DNA from: an uncultured Clostridia bacterium
Lineage (GTDB): Bacteria; Bacillota; Clostridia; TANB77; CAG-508
NCBI GenBank assembly: GCA_947626735.1
Contig: CANQTK010000007.1
Span: 1-50,270 of the forward strand
Direction of reading: 5' to 3'
Length of the DNA: 50,270 bases
The notes under the pieces were generated by a model. The model did no database searches and was not told the origin of the DNA. It was given only the letters and a program-made list of their open reading frames with translations. Positions 38,840 to 48,576 of this stretch are shown here, one piece after another; position 1 is the first letter of the stretch, and every line of letters starts with the position of its first letter. The position numbers and the translations under genes were made by a program.

Positions 38840-39032
38840 TTTTTATTTCATTCCTTCCATGGTATAAATATTTTTAATTGATAATTATTTCCCATTTTTT
38901 TGCTAAATTCTTTTTTGATTATACTGACTTCCATAAAAAAAGTCAATAGTTTTAAAACATTTGTTTTGGTTTTATGCAAGATTTTTTATATGCTTTTACT
39001 TTCTAGCATTGTCTATCCTTTTTTAGCAAAAT

Positions 39033-39056
39033 AAAAATCCGCAACAGCGGATTTTT
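39033..39056. terminator. Terminator after the VirD4-like gene
   Basis: The 10-bp stem AAAAATCCGC / GCGGATTTTT with an AACA loop has Ts in both directions, 42 bp after the stop codon. Confidence 0.85.
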
Positions 39057-39097
39057 AAATTTCTATTTCTATTTTTCCTTTTATTCTATAAATTGCA

Positions 39098-41207
39098 TTA
39101 TTCCATTGGACCAAATAATTCATCGAATTTTGCTTCTAACTCTTTTTGAATGTCTTCCGTAAATAGTTGTGGTCTTTCCTCTTCTTGTGGTAAAGTTGGA
39201 CTATCAAAATCTTCAAAATCTAGTAAGTCAATCGTTGGTTCTTTTTTCTCTTGTGGTCTATTGCTTTCTTGCTTTGTTTCCTCTAATCCTTCTATTAGTA
39301 CAGGTCCATTTTCTTTTTGTTCTAATGCTACTGGTTCTATTTCTGTTTCTTTTCGTACTTCATTTTGAGTTTGATTTTCTTCTACTTTTTCTTCTGTATT
39401 ATCCTCAAACAAATCATCTAAGGATTCTACTTTTAAGTTTTCGGATGCTTTTTGGTTGGTTTCAGGTACATATGGATTATAAGGATTATATTTTCTCCAT
39501 TCTCCTCTAACGCCTGCATCAAATTCATTATGATTTAAGCGATGTGCTTGTAAATCTTTATACATTTTTTGATGTGTAAAATAATAATATTTTTTTGCTT
39601 TTACGGGCTTAATTCCTTTTTCGTAGATAATACATAAATCGTTATCCATTCGGCGAAGTTCATCCGGTGTCATTAAAGCTCTTCCCATTAACTGTTCTGA
39701 ATCACTGAAGCCTTGCTTATGCGCATGTTTATCACGATTTACTGATTTACTTTGTCTAAAAATTGTCTTTTCCCCTAATGCCTTTGAAAAATATTCTACG
39801 GTTTTATAAGAGTTACTTCCTAAAAATACGTGTGTATCACAGTTACCCATAATGGTTTCATAAGATTTTTCATAAATAGCTTCTAATTGGTCTAAGTTTT
39901 GTAAAATAACACTAAATTGAATTCCTCTACTTCTAGAAGTAGATATTTTTTTATCAAAGTCTGGAATTCTACCAATGTTAGCAAACTCATCTAAAATAAA
40001 GAATACGGGTATTTTTAACTTTCCTCCATTTAAATCAGCATAATTATATAATTGTTGAATCATTTGAGAGAAGAAAATAGTTAATAAGAAATCATATGCC
40101 GTATGCGTATCAGATGAAATAACATAAACCGCTGTTTTCTTATTTCCTATATCTTCAAAGTTTATGGTATCAGTTGATGTGACTTCTGCTATTTCTTTGG
40201 AGTCAAATTTTCCTAATTTTGATTGAAGGGAACTTAAGATAGAACCATAGGTTTTTTCTGGTGCTATTTCAATCGATTTATAATACATTCTAGCTGGGTG
40301 GTCATATGGCAATTGATTAATTAATTCGGTAAGTAAGTTGCTTCCTCCATTGGTATTGGCTGCTCTTACTAATTCTGAACAGCTAGCTAAGTTTTGTTCT
40401 TCCTCTGGCCTTGTTGCAATTAAATAATAAATTAATGCTTTTAGTAACATTTCTGCCATGTCATCCCAATAAGGATCTGATTTACTTTCGGATGCTTGCC
40501 CTTTGACAACGGTATTGGCAATAACATCGACATCAAGTTCGCTTGCTACGTGCATTAGTGGGTTATAGCCATCACTATTCGCTGGATTTACTAAATTTAA
40601 TACTTTTATCTCATAACCGTGATCTTTTAAGTAACCGGCTGTATCATCGTATAGTTCTCCTTTTGGATCAGTAAATACATAAGAACCTAACATCTGGTAA
40701 GCATTTGGCTTTGAATAAGAAGCCGATTTACCAGAACCTGAACCGTCCTACAATGAGCGTATTAATATTACCACGTTTATCGACTGGTAAGTAGTTATCT
40801 TCTGCTAAAATAATTCCTTTGTTTTTACTTAAAATACGATATTGTTCCCCGTGTTCACTCCAATCGCTAGAACCATGCTCCATATCATGATATTTTCCTT
40901 TTGGTTTCGATTTTACAAAACCAATAATAGAACATATAATAAATAATATTGTGTAATTTATTAAACAACTAGCGAAGGTTCCAAAATATTCGGATGTAAA
41001 CATTTTGCCTATCGTTGAGAAACTAGTGATAGCTGGTACTATTTTTTCGATAAAAATAGATAAGTTAAATATTCCTTGACTATTCGTTGCTTCTTTTATA
41101 CTATAAGCTATAGGCGAAACAAGTACTATGGCTAAAAATACCCATAGTACTCCAATAACAACTAAAAATCTTTTACTTTGTTCTAACGTTCTTTTAAATT
41201 TCTCCAT
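39098..41207 (-). CDS. VirD4/TraG-like conjugative coupling ATPase, read through a +1 shift at CGG
   Basis: About 702 residues. Two N-terminal membrane segments (about 14-36 and 85-100) precede the ATPase. Walker A is VGGSGSGKS only after recoding at codon 155: the zero frame reads GGA-CGG-TTC and stops five codons later, while skipping C40745 gives GGA-GGT-TCA-GGT. The second frame continues YVFTDPKGELYDD, Walker B FFILDEFANIG and QNLDQL, then an acidic Glu/Pro-rich tail. This is the T4SS coupling-protein family. No relaxase or other mating genes are present. Two unknown genes upstream are tightly spaced with it. It may be a remnant, or part of a chromosomal secretion or DNA-transfer function. 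Confidence 0.88.
40742..40745 (-). other. +1 recoding site CGGT in the virD4-like gene
   Basis: The site lies inside the P-loop: zero frame GTA-GGA-CGG-TTC-AGG, shifted GTA-GGA-GGT-TCA-GGT-TCT-GGT-AAA (VGGSGSGK). The restored Gly is part of Walker A, so the protein cannot bind ATP unless the shift occurs. Confidence 0.8.
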
Positions 41208-41233
41208 GGCTTTCCACCTTTTCTTTTGTTAAG

Positions 41234-41584
41234 CTATGCTAATTCTTGTGCTTCCTCTTTTTCTTTTCTAGTTGCTTTTTGCTTCATAAAGTCTTTGATT
41301 TTTCCTTCTCTTTTTGCTTTTTCAATGGCAAAGCTTGTCATTCTTTTATCCCTATTTTCTTTTACTTGTGCAAAATTCATATTTTGTGCAATAATTTTTC
41401 CTGCTTCTGTTTTCATGGTTCCATTTTCTAAAATTTCTGAATTTTCTGTATGAATTATCATATTTTCTTCAAATAGATTATCTTTTTCTCCTGCCTCTAC
41501 TACTTCAATTCCTCTTTGTTTTTCTTTTGCAAATGACATACATACTACGTCATAATCTCTTGAATCTGCAGTTGTTCGATTCAT
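41234..41584 (-). CDS. Hypothetical protein upstream of the VirD4-like gene
   Basis: I do not recognise this 116-residue, soluble, charged protein. Its C-terminal 40 residues are strongly basic and helical (RDKRMTSFAIEKAKREGKIK, then KQKATRKEKEE), suggesting nucleic-acid or partner binding. A GGAGG inside the end of the preceding gene serves ATG 41584, three bases after that gene's stop. It lies 26 bp before the VirD4-like gene, so the three genes look like one operon. Confidence 0.65.
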   Translation of the reverse strand: MNRTTADSRDYDVVCMSFAKEKQRGIEVVEAGEKDNLFEENMIIHTENSEILENGTMKTEAGKIIAQNMNFAQVKENRDKRMTSFAIEKAKREGKIKDFMKQKATRKEKEEAQELA

Positions 41585-41587
41585 TTT

Positions 41588-42118
41588 TTAACATCCTCCT
41601 TTTTCGTCTTTCTTATCTCGTATTTCAAAGGCGAAATAAGATTTATATGGTTTTAGTTTACACTTTCCTTTTACTTCATTTGTTTCTTTGTCCATATATA
41701 ATACTGGTTTTACTTCTTCTGTTGTTTCTGGGTCTATAATGGAAATGGGTCTCTTAAAGTTTGGTGTATATTGAAATTCTTTATATTCTTCTTTTTCAAA
41801 ATATAAAGTATCAAACTTAATTGGTACAGGTTTTTTTGAAATTTTTACTTTATCTTCTTCTAAAACACCTGTGTTTACTACTACTTTTTCTTTTCCAAAA
41901 GATAAGAATAATAGTTGTTCTTCATAATCTGGTTCATCGATAAAAAAGGTTTTTCTTTTCAAATTTCCTTTTAATTCTTCGGTTGATACTAGTCTTTCTA
42001 CCGTATATTTAGGATAATCTTGTAAATATTCTTTGGCAGTTTTATTAATACGATAAATAACAGTATTGACTCCTTCTGGATCCGTGATACTAAAGTGTTT
42101 ACCTTGTATACTTTCCAT
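41588..42118 (-). CDS. Hypothetical protein, first gene of the VirD4-like operon
   Basis: This 176-residue soluble protein has no signal peptide or membrane segment and no motif I recognise. It is rich in Glu, Lys and Tyr with probable beta structure (SITDPEGVNTVIYRINKTA, KRPISIIDPETTEE), and ends GGC. The repeated DPE-type turns suggest two related halves. It is the promoter-proximal member of a three-gene group with the 116-residue protein and the VirD4-like ATPase. Confidence 0.65.
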   Translation of the reverse strand: MESIQGKHFSITDPEGVNTVIYRINKTAKEYLQDYPKYTVERLVSTEELKGNLKRKTFFIDEPDYEEQLLFLSFGKEKVVVNTGVLEEDKVKISKKPVPIKFDTLYFEKEEYKEFQYTPNFKRPISIIDPETTEEVKPVLYMDKETNEVKGKCKLKPYKSYFAFEIRDKKDEKGGC

Positions 42119-42262
42119 GTCTATTTACACCCCTTTCTATGAACCAAATTTCATAGTTTTTCTTTTGTTACCACTAACTATTATTATACACTGTATTTCT
42201 AAGTTTGTCAATTCTTTTCTTAATTTATGTTAAGTTTTTTATGATAACTTTTCCTTTACTGA

Positions 42263-43150
42263 TTATAATATTTCTTTTCTTGGTTCAAATTTTGTTATTT
42301 CTTGTAATTTTTTATATAATTCTATTTCTTCTTCTGATAGTTTTTTAGGCACTACAATTTTAATTTCTGCAATTAAGTCTCCTCTACCGCCTTTTCCATC
42401 TTTATACCCTTTTTTAGGAATACGAATTTTTTCACCACTTTGCATTCCTTGTGGGACATAGAGATTTGTGGTATCTTCTATGGTTTCTATTGTAACTCTT
42501 GTACCTAATGCAGCTTCCCATGGGGTTAAATATAGATCTGTATATAAATCATAGCCATGTAAACGATATTTTTTACTGTTTTCTATTTTTATTTTGATTA
42601 ATAAATCTCCGTTTTTTCCGCCATTACTTCCAGCTTTTCCTTGTCCAATTAAACGCATTTTTTCACCATTGCGAATGCCTGCTGGTACTTTTACAGAAAA
42701 AGTCTTCATTTTTCCATCTACTGCTCGTAGCGATATTTTTTTATCTACTCCATAAAAAGCTTGTTCTATACTTAAGGTAATTTCTGTTTCTACATTTTCT
42801 CCTTTTACTGGTTCTTTTTTTGCTTGTCCTTTCTTCTTGAACGATTGAAAACTTCCCCATAATAAGGTTAATAAGTCTGGTCTTGCTTCTCTTTCTTGTT
42901 GCTGTTTTTGTTTGTCTATTCTTTTTCCTACATGAGAATACCAAATTCGATCATACTTTCTTCTTGATGCACTATTCGATAAAACACGATAGGCTTCATT
43001 AATATCTTTAAATCTCTCTTCTGCTACTTTTCCGTTATTAACATCTGGGTGATATTTTTTTGCTTGCTCGCGAAAAGCATTTTTAATTTGTTCTATATTT
43101 ACTTTATTGGTTTCTAATCCTAATATTTTATAATAATCTTTGAATATCAT
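42263..43150 (-). CDS. CbpA-like J-domain cochaperone without zinc finger
   Basis: The 295-residue protein has an N-terminal J domain (residues about 4-67, HPD motif in KKYHPDVNNG). It then has two C-terminal peptide-binding beta domains (ETEITLSIEQAFYG, VPAGIRNGEKMRLIGQG, DLYLTPWEAALG, VPQGMQSGEKIRI). There are no CxxCxGxG zinc-finger repeats, which separates it from DnaJ proper. It should recruit DnaK. dnaK and grpE are not adjacent, so this is an additional cochaperone, possibly serving the neighbouring operon. Confidence 0.88.
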   Translation of the reverse strand: MIFKDYYKILGLETNKVNIEQIKNAFREQAKKYHPDVNNGKVAEERFKDINEAYRVLSNSASRRKYDRIWYSHVGKRIDKQKQQQEREARPDLLTLLWGSFQSFKKKGQAKKEPVKGENVETEITLSIEQAFYGVDKKISLRAVDGKMKTFSVKVPAGIRNGEKMRLIGQGKAGSNGGKNGDLLIKIKIENSKKYRLHGYDLYTDLYLTPWEAALGTRVTIETIEDTTNLYVPQGMQSGEKIRIPKKGYKDGKGGRGDLIAEIKIVVPKKLSEEEIELYKKLQEITKFEPRKEIL

Positions 43151-43243
43151 TTAACATCCTCCCATTATTTCAGGTGGGTTTATTATATCAAGATTCTTTC
43201 ATTTTTTCAATAGAATACAATAGAATATTTTAAAAAAGAAGTA

Positions 43244-44308
43244 TTATTTTTTTTGTAAGGCTAAGTCAATTAATTCATCTAATAATGTAGGATAAGAAAT
43301 GCCAGAAGCTTCCCATAATTTTGGATACATGCTAATCGAAGTAAATCCTGGCATTGTATTTATTTCATTGATGATAATTTCATTTGTTGCTTTTTCTATA
43401 AAAAAGTCGACTCTAGAAAGACCACTTCCATTGATTGCTTTAAAAGCCTTTTGAGCCTGTTTTCTTATGTTTTCTACGATTTCTTTTGGCAAGTCTGCAG
43501 GAATTACTGTTTTTGACTCTTCATTCTTATACTTTGAATCAAAACTGTAAAATTCTTCTGCTGATAAAACTTCCCCCACACAAGAAGCCATGACTTCTTC
43601 ATTTCCTAAGACAGCGCACTCTACTTCTCTTCCCCTGATTTCTTGTTCAATTAATATTTTTTTATCATATTTCTCTGCATGCATAATTGCCTTTTGCAAT
43701 TCTTGTCTTGTTTTCGCTTTGCTAATTCCTACCGAAGAACCAGAATTGGAAGGTTTAATAAACATAGGATAAGTTATTTTTTCTTCTATTTTTTTGCTTA
43801 CTTCTTCTAAGTTGGTGATTTCTTCTGTAAAATCTTTTTGGATATAACGATAATTTCCTTTATCTTCACGGATATATATGTATGGTGCTTGTTTCAAACC
43901 TGCTTTTTCAAAAATAATTTTTGCATATGCTTTATCCATAGAAACACTAGAAGCTAGCACTTTGCAACCCACATAAGGGAGCTTAATTAATTCTAAAAGT
44001 CCTTGCAAAGTTCCATCTTCTCCATATAGTCCATGCAATACAGGAAAAGCACAATCCATTTGTTTTAAACAATCAATCGGATTTTCTATCGCTTTTATTT
44101 CTTTAATAGAATCCCCTACTTTGATGGTATCTATTTCTGTAATGTTTTTAAGATATTCATACCAATTTCCTTCTTGATCGATATAAATAGGAAAGATTTG
44201 ATATTTTTGTTGGTCTAAATTTTTTAGGACAGATATTCCAGACACAATTGATACATCATGTTCTGTTGACATGCCCCCAAAAATGACGGCTAATTTTATT
44301 TTAGACAT
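43244..44308 (-). CDS. ddl: D-alanine--D-alanine ligase
   Basis: Ddl joins two D-Ala residues to make the terminal dipeptide of peptidoglycan precursors. The 354-residue ATP-grasp enzyme shows FGGMSTEHDVSIVSG at the N terminus, PVLHGLYGEDGTLQGLLE, KPSNSGSSVGISKA and the C-terminal EINTMPGFTSISMYPKLW. All ligand-binding segments are intact. It lies 45 bp downstream of murF, the enzyme that uses its product, and they probably form an operon. Confidence 0.96.
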   Translation of the reverse strand: MSKIKLAVIFGGMSTEHDVSIVSGISVLKNLDQQKYQIFPIYIDQEGNWYEYLKNITEIDTIKVGDSIKEIKAIENPIDCLKQMDCAFPVLHGLYGEDGTLQGLLELIKLPYVGCKVLASSVSMDKAYAKIIFEKAGLKQAPYIYIREDKGNYRYIQKDFTEEITNLEEVSKKIEEKITYPMFIKPSNSGSSVGISKAKTRQELQKAIMHAEKYDKKILIEQEIRGREVECAVLGNEEVMASCVGEVLSAEEFYSFDSKYKNEESKTVIPADLPKEIVENIRKQAQKAFKAINGSGLSRVDFFIEKATNEIIINEINTMPGFTSISMYPKLWEASGISYPTLLDELIDLALQKK

Positions 44309-44353
44309 TTTTTTAACTCCTTTTTATTAGTTGTATCCTTGAATTATTATACC

Positions 44354-45754
44354 TTAATTTTCATTTTGAAGCTTTTCTGCAATTTCTCCAAAATGCATTC
44401 CATTGGATGCTTTTAGTAAAATACAATCCTTTTCTTGTTTTATTTGTTGTATTTTTTCTATTGCTTCTTCATTAGAGTGACAAAGGATTACATCCTTTAT
44501 TTCTTGTTTGGCTATTTCTGCAATTTGCTGCGCTTCTTTTCCTACGGTGATTAAAACATCAATATGATTTTTTACCACTTCTTGCCCTACTTTTTGATGT
44601 AATTCTTTTGCATAACTACCTAATTCTAACATATCTCCTAATACTGCTATTTTTCGTTTACCTTGCAAACTGCCCAAATATTCTAGGGCTGCTTTCATAG
44701 AATCATAATTTGCATTATAGTAATCTTTAATAAGAGTAATATTGTTTTTTAATACTTCTACATCCATTCTTTTTTCGGTTAGTTCGAATTTTGCAATTCC
44801 TTTTTTCATTTTTTCCATTGGTATGTGGAAAATGCTTCCTACTGCTATGGCGCATAAACTATTTAATACAAAGTGCTTCCCTCCAACTGGTACTTTTATT
44901 TCTTGACCTGTTTGTTTTAAAACATAACTGCTTCCTTTTTCTGTTTCTTTAATTTTTTCTGCCATATAGTCACTATCCTTTTCGATGCCGTAGGTGATAA
45001 TATGATATTTCTCTTTATTTTCTAGATACCACTTATGTAATAAATCATTATCGTTATTTATGACGACAAAACCGTTTGAAGGTAACCCTTCTAAGATTTC
45101 TAATTTTGCTTTTAAAATATTCTCTCTTGATCCTAAATTACCAATATGCGCAGTTCCTATATTGGTAATAACCGCTACCGTTGGTTTTGCTATATTTGTT
45201 AATTGACGAATTTCTCCTAAATGATTCATCCCTAGCTCTATTACCATTGCTTGATGATCTTTTAATTGAAAGATAGTAAGGGGAACCCCAATATGATTAT
45301 TATAATTTCCTTGTGTTTTTAATGTCCTATATTTTTCATTTACGACACTTGCTACCATATCTTTTGTACTGGTTTTTCCTACACTTCCTGTAATGGCGAT
45401 GACAGGTATCTCATACAAACTTCTTTTATAGGTTGCTATTTTTTGCATTGCTTCAATGGTATTTTCTACGATGATAATAAATTGATTCGCATATTTTTGT
45501 CGTTCTTCCTGAGGAATATCAATCTCTTGTAAAATAGCTCCTTTTGCCCCTTTTTCAAAAGCTTCTTTAAAATAAATACTGCCATTGATTTCTGTTCCTT
45601 GAATACCTAAATAAATATCTCCTTTTTTTATTTGCCTTGAATCTCGACAAAAACTTATGCAAGTCTCTTCTTCGTTTCCTACTAATAACTTCCCACCTGT
45701 TATATGCAAAATATCTTTTACTCTTATTGAATGATTTAAGGATGAATTTTCCAT
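44354..45754 (-). CDS. murF: UDP-MurNAc-tripeptide--D-Ala-D-Ala ligase
   Basis: MurF adds D-Ala-D-Ala to the UDP-MurNAc tripeptide in the cytoplasm. The 466-residue Mur ligase has ITGSVGKTSTKDM (ATP P-loop), the NYNNHIGVPLT segment and the KDYYNANYDSMKAAL region of the C-terminal domain. I choose ATG 45754 because GTGGAGGAAATC directly before it is the ribosome site. An upstream GTG start would use that same sequence as codons. It is followed by ddl. Confidence 0.95.
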   Translation of the reverse strand: MENSSLNHSIRVKDILHITGGKLLVGNEEETCISFCRDSRQIKKGDIYLGIQGTEINGSIYFKEAFEKGAKGAILQEIDIPQEERQKYANQFIIIVENTIEAMQKIATYKRSLYEIPVIAITGSVGKTSTKDMVASVVNEKYRTLKTQGNYNNHIGVPLTIFQLKDHQAMVIELGMNHLGEIRQLTNIAKPTVAVITNIGTAHIGNLGSRENILKAKLEILEGLPSNGFVVINNDNDLLHKWYLENKEKYHIITYGIEKDSDYMAEKIKETEKGSSYVLKQTGQEIKVPVGGKHFVLNSLCAIAVGSIFHIPMEKMKKGIAKFELTEKRMDVEVLKNNITLIKDYYNANYDSMKAALEYLGSLQGKRKIAVLGDMLELGSYAKELHQKVGQEVVKNHIDVLITVGKEAQQIAEIAKQEIKDVILCHSNEEAIEKIQQIKQEKDCILLKASNGMHFGEIAEKLQNEN

Positions 45755-45859
45755 GATTTCCTCCACTTTTATTTTATGATTTTACTATGAAATATATTCT
45801 TGTTCTCTAGTTTTCCTTATTATATGATAAGAGTTTTCATTTTGCAACAAAACAATAAC

Positions 45860-45897
45860 AAAAAGGGCCCTTATGAAAACATAAGAGCTCTCTTTTT
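45860..45897 (-). terminator. Terminator after the SASP gene
   Basis: An imperfect stem with AAAAAG and CTTATG blocks pairs around an AAAA loop and is followed by Ts on the minus strand. It lies at the stop codon of the SASP gene. Confidence 0.7.
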
Positions 45898-45898
45898 G

Positions 45899-46072
45899 TT
45901 ATTGTTCTACACTTCTATTGGCAATTTCAATTGCTTTTGATACAATATTTCCACAAGTTTTAGAAGAAACGTTTTGCCATCCACCATCTTGTTTCACTTG
46001 TTCATACACGCCTAATTCTTTTGCAATTTCTTCTTTTAAATTTTCAGACATCATACTACTTTTTCTTCCCAT
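45899..46072 (-). CDS. SspF-type small acid-soluble spore protein
   Basis: SASPs bind and protect DNA in dormant spores. The 57-residue protein reads MGRKSSMMSENLKEEIAKEL, then a GGW motif and a final GNIVSKAIEIANRS helix. This matches the SspF-like minor alpha/beta-type group (GW...AGNMVKRAIEIAE). The start is ATG 46072: AGGAGG eight bases upstream is the ribosome site, and the possible earlier ATG (46090) is part of that site region. Expression in the forespore is expected from the family; I could not find a clear sigma-G promoter. Confidence 0.85.
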   Translation of the reverse strand: MGRKSSMMSENLKEEIAKELGVYEQVKQDGGWQNVSSKTCGNIVSKAIEIANRSVEQ

Positions 46073-46402
46073 GTTAAGCTTCCTCCTCATTCATTTTCAT
46101 GATTTACGGATACTTCTTTGAAAAATAAATTACTTTTTGGTTATTTTCATTTGTTTTTAGGATATATCTCTTTTTTGGAGTACTCCATTTTTTCATTTAA
46201 AAAGATTTTTATCCTTTTTACAACTTAAATCATAAGATAATTTATTTTTCTACTTGTAGTATGTGTATTTTACTCCATCTTATACTTCAATAAATTTTCC
46301 AATGTGACATTAGAAGCATGTTACTTTAAGTAATTTATCATGATAACTAACAGTGAAGCAAAAGGGACAGATGAGGCAAAGAGAAACGTCCCTGATGCCT
46401 TA
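46073..46402. other. Intergenic region between ypeB and the SASP gene
   Basis: This 330-bp AT-rich stretch holds the SASP ribosome site and, at 46363-46393, an inverted repeat AGGGAC / GTCCCT with AACGTCCCT resembling the loop of the repeats near 29.1 and 33.5 kb. I see no gene or RNA in it. Confidence 0.4.
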
Positions 46403-47812
46403 CTACATCGTTAAGGTGCCATTTGGTGTGTTTCTAATTACTAATATATCTTCTTCTTTGCCAGTTTCTGCATTAATATAAACTAAAAATTCAGTATCTT
46501 CTACTACTCCTTTAAACTCCCAACAAAATAATTCTGTTTGAAATTCTGTTGGAATAACAGCTAAACTTTCACTTCTAATATCTAGGGTTTTGTTTAAACT
46601 TTGTTTTGCTTGTTCTTTTGTTATTTTTACTTCTGGTAAGTTTCTTTCATAATGAGAATTTAAATAGCCTGTTGTTTCCATTCCTAAAATTTCTCCGTTA
46701 TCTAGAGCAATTTTTAATTTAATTAAATCTGGGTAAATGGTAACTTCCCCATTTTCCGTTTGTTGATGATAAGCATAGTTAATGGTTACCGTTCCACTTT
46801 GTTTTAAAAAGTAAGTTTCTTTCATGTTTGGAAAACCTTTCTGATTTAAGAAATTGATTCCAATTTCATTGGCTCTTTCTTGCGAAATGGTTTCTGCTTG
46901 TACTTCTCTATTATAGTTCATGAAAACTACATGTCCGCCTTTTTGCGTAATCGAAATAATAAGAGTATTCTGTTTATCTTTTTCCTGATTTAAACTAATA
47001 TAAAAATCGTAAGATGGCATATCGGTATTATTGCTTAATCCTTGTGAATTGATTTCTTTTATTTTTTCTTGCCCGATAAACTCTGTTGCAATTTGTTTTG
47101 CTTGTTCTTCACTTATTTCTTCTCCTGTTAGTCCTTTCTTTTCTACGGATGTTAAATGTTCCGAAAAGGCTCCATCGTAAATCAAACCAGCATATTCATG
47201 GAAGTTTTCTTCTAAATTATTAAAACTATCTTTTGAAATGTTGCTTACTTGTGCTGCAAATACACTACTTCCTTTGCTAGTTAATTCACCCCATTTAATT
47301 CTTCCATCGTTCATATCGGCTGATAATTGATTTAAGGTATTTTCTAATTCCACACTATATTTGTGTAAATCTCTTAAATTATCTAAATCTTCTTGTGTTA
47401 AATCTTCTTTATAAATATTTTTTCTCGAAAGACTAAAACTATAATCACTTACTTGGTTTAAAAATTTGGAAGTATTGGCTAATTCTTCCGAACCCATTGG
47501 AAGCATTGCTAAATACGTTTGTGCTAAATTGGCTTCTCTCCATACATGGGTTAACGTTTCTGCTCCATGTTCGGCAGTACTAGAAATTAGAGATTTGGCA
47601 AGATAAGTTTCGACATTTTGTACATAATCTACTAACTCAAAAAATGCCATGTTATATTCATTTTCTGCCGTTTGGCGATAATCTCTTTCTCTTTTGTAAG
47701 TATATAAACCAAGCACTGCTATGACTACCACTAGTGTAACCACTAATGATAGCATATGTCTATCTTGCAAACGATTTTTCCAATCATAAACTTTTTCTTT
47801 TATTTTTCCCAT
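46403..47812 (-). CDS. ypeB: Germination protein YpeB
   Basis: YpeB is the partner that stabilises and localises the cortex-lytic enzyme SleB in spores. The 469-residue protein has an N-terminal signal-anchor helix (about 19-36), a helical central region (about 45-220) and a C-terminal region with PepSY-like modules (EEQAKQIATEFIGQEKI, SQERANEIGINFL, TKEQAKQSLNKTL). It follows sleB by 125 bp, and that spacer contains a conserved-type hairpin. Length and order are normal for Clostridia. Confidence 0.93.
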   Translation of the reverse strand: MGKIKEKVYDWKNRLQDRHMLSLVVTLVVVIAVLGLYTYKRERDYRQTAENEYNMAFFELVDYVQNVETYLAKSLISSTAEHGAETLTHVWREANLAQTYLAMLPMGSEELANTSKFLNQVSDYSFSLSRKNIYKEDLTQEDLDNLRDLHKYSVELENTLNQLSADMNDGRIKWGELTSKGSSVFAAQVSNISKDSFNNLEENFHEYAGLIYDGAFSEHLTSVEKKGLTGEEISEEQAKQIATEFIGQEKIKEINSQGLSNNTDMPSYDFYISLNQEKDKQNTLIISITQKGGHVVFMNYNREVQAETISQERANEIGINFLNQKGFPNMKETYFLKQSGTVTINYAYHQQTENGEVTIYPDLIKLKIALDNGEILGMETTGYLNSHYERNLPEVKITKEQAKQSLNKTLDIRSESLAVIPTEFQTELFCWEFKGVVEDTEFLVYINAETGKEEDILVIRNTPNGTLTM

Positions 47813-47890
47813 TTTTTCATTCCTTCCCCGCCTTCTCTATTTTTCTTTGTGAAGGCATCACACTTTATTTTTCATTGATTTTTTGAAAGG

Positions 47891-47934
47891 GTGTCCCCAC
47901 TGTTCCAAAATGGAACGAAAAGGGGCGTCCCTCC
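47891..47934. repeat. Hairpin repeat between sleB and ypeB
   Basis: GTTCCA / TGGAAC (47902-47916) form a hairpin flanked by GTGTCCCC and GGGGCGTCCC. Similar elements with TTCCATTTTGGAACAG are dispersed in Firmicute genomes. It may adjust the expression of ypeB relative to sleB. Confidence 0.6.
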
Positions 47935-47937
47935 TGT

Positions 47938-48414
47938 TTATTTACAAAAACGATGTTTCCCTATTGTTTTGATAAGTGGTCTTGACCATATCCACTTATT
48001 GGTTGCTGTATTTGGATTAAAATAGTAAATGGCTCCTCCTGTTGGGTCCCAACCATTCATAGCATCTTGTGCTGCTTTTAGTACAGTAGAACCTTCTGCA
48101 ATGGGTACATTAATTTGTCCATCTGCTACTGCAGTGAAAGCTCCACTTTGGTAAATCACACCTGCAATGGTATTAGGAAATTTCGAGTCCTTTACACGAT
48201 TTAAAATAACAGCCCCAACTGCTACTTGCCCTTCATAAGGCTCTCCTCTTGCTTCTCCATTGATGGCCCTTGCCATTAATTGTACATCCGAAGTAGAACC
48301 ACTATTTGCTGCATATACTTGGTTTTGTTCTTTTTTTTCAAAAAATAGAAAAATAGCTAAAATAGCAAATATAACTAGAATAAAAGTTATCATTATTTTG
48401 GTTATTTTTTTCAT
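47938..48414 (-). CDS. sleB: Spore cortex-lytic enzyme SleB-type hydrolase
   Basis: This cell-wall hydrolase (Hydrolase_2 family, lytic transglycosylase) degrades spore cortex at germination. The 158-residue protein has an N-terminal membrane anchor or uncleaved signal (about 6-26). The catalytic domain has ARAINGEARGEPYEGQVAVG with the catalytic Glu, then VILNRV and IYYFNPNTATNKWIW. The usual N-terminal peptidoglycan-binding domain is missing, so it is a short form. Start ATG 48414. It lies upstream of ypeB. Confidence 0.93.
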   Translation of the reverse strand: MKKITKIMITFILVIFAILAIFLFFEKKEQNQVYAANSGSTSDVQLMARAINGEARGEPYEGQVAVGAVILNRVKDSKFPNTIAGVIYQSGAFTAVADGQINVPIAEGSTVLKAAQDAMNGWDPTGGAIYYFNPNTATNKWIWSRPLIKTIGKHRFCK

Positions 48415-48576
48415 TTTCTTTTCCTTTTTCCTTTCTGTTTTATCTTTATTTTGCTTCTATTTTGTACTTTTTATTCTTTTTTGCTTTTATTTTCTTATTT
48501 TTTTATTTTCTTTTTATCTTTTTTGCTTTTTTTTCTCTTCTATGATAGAATTGAAAAAAATAAATAGGAGAGTTTT

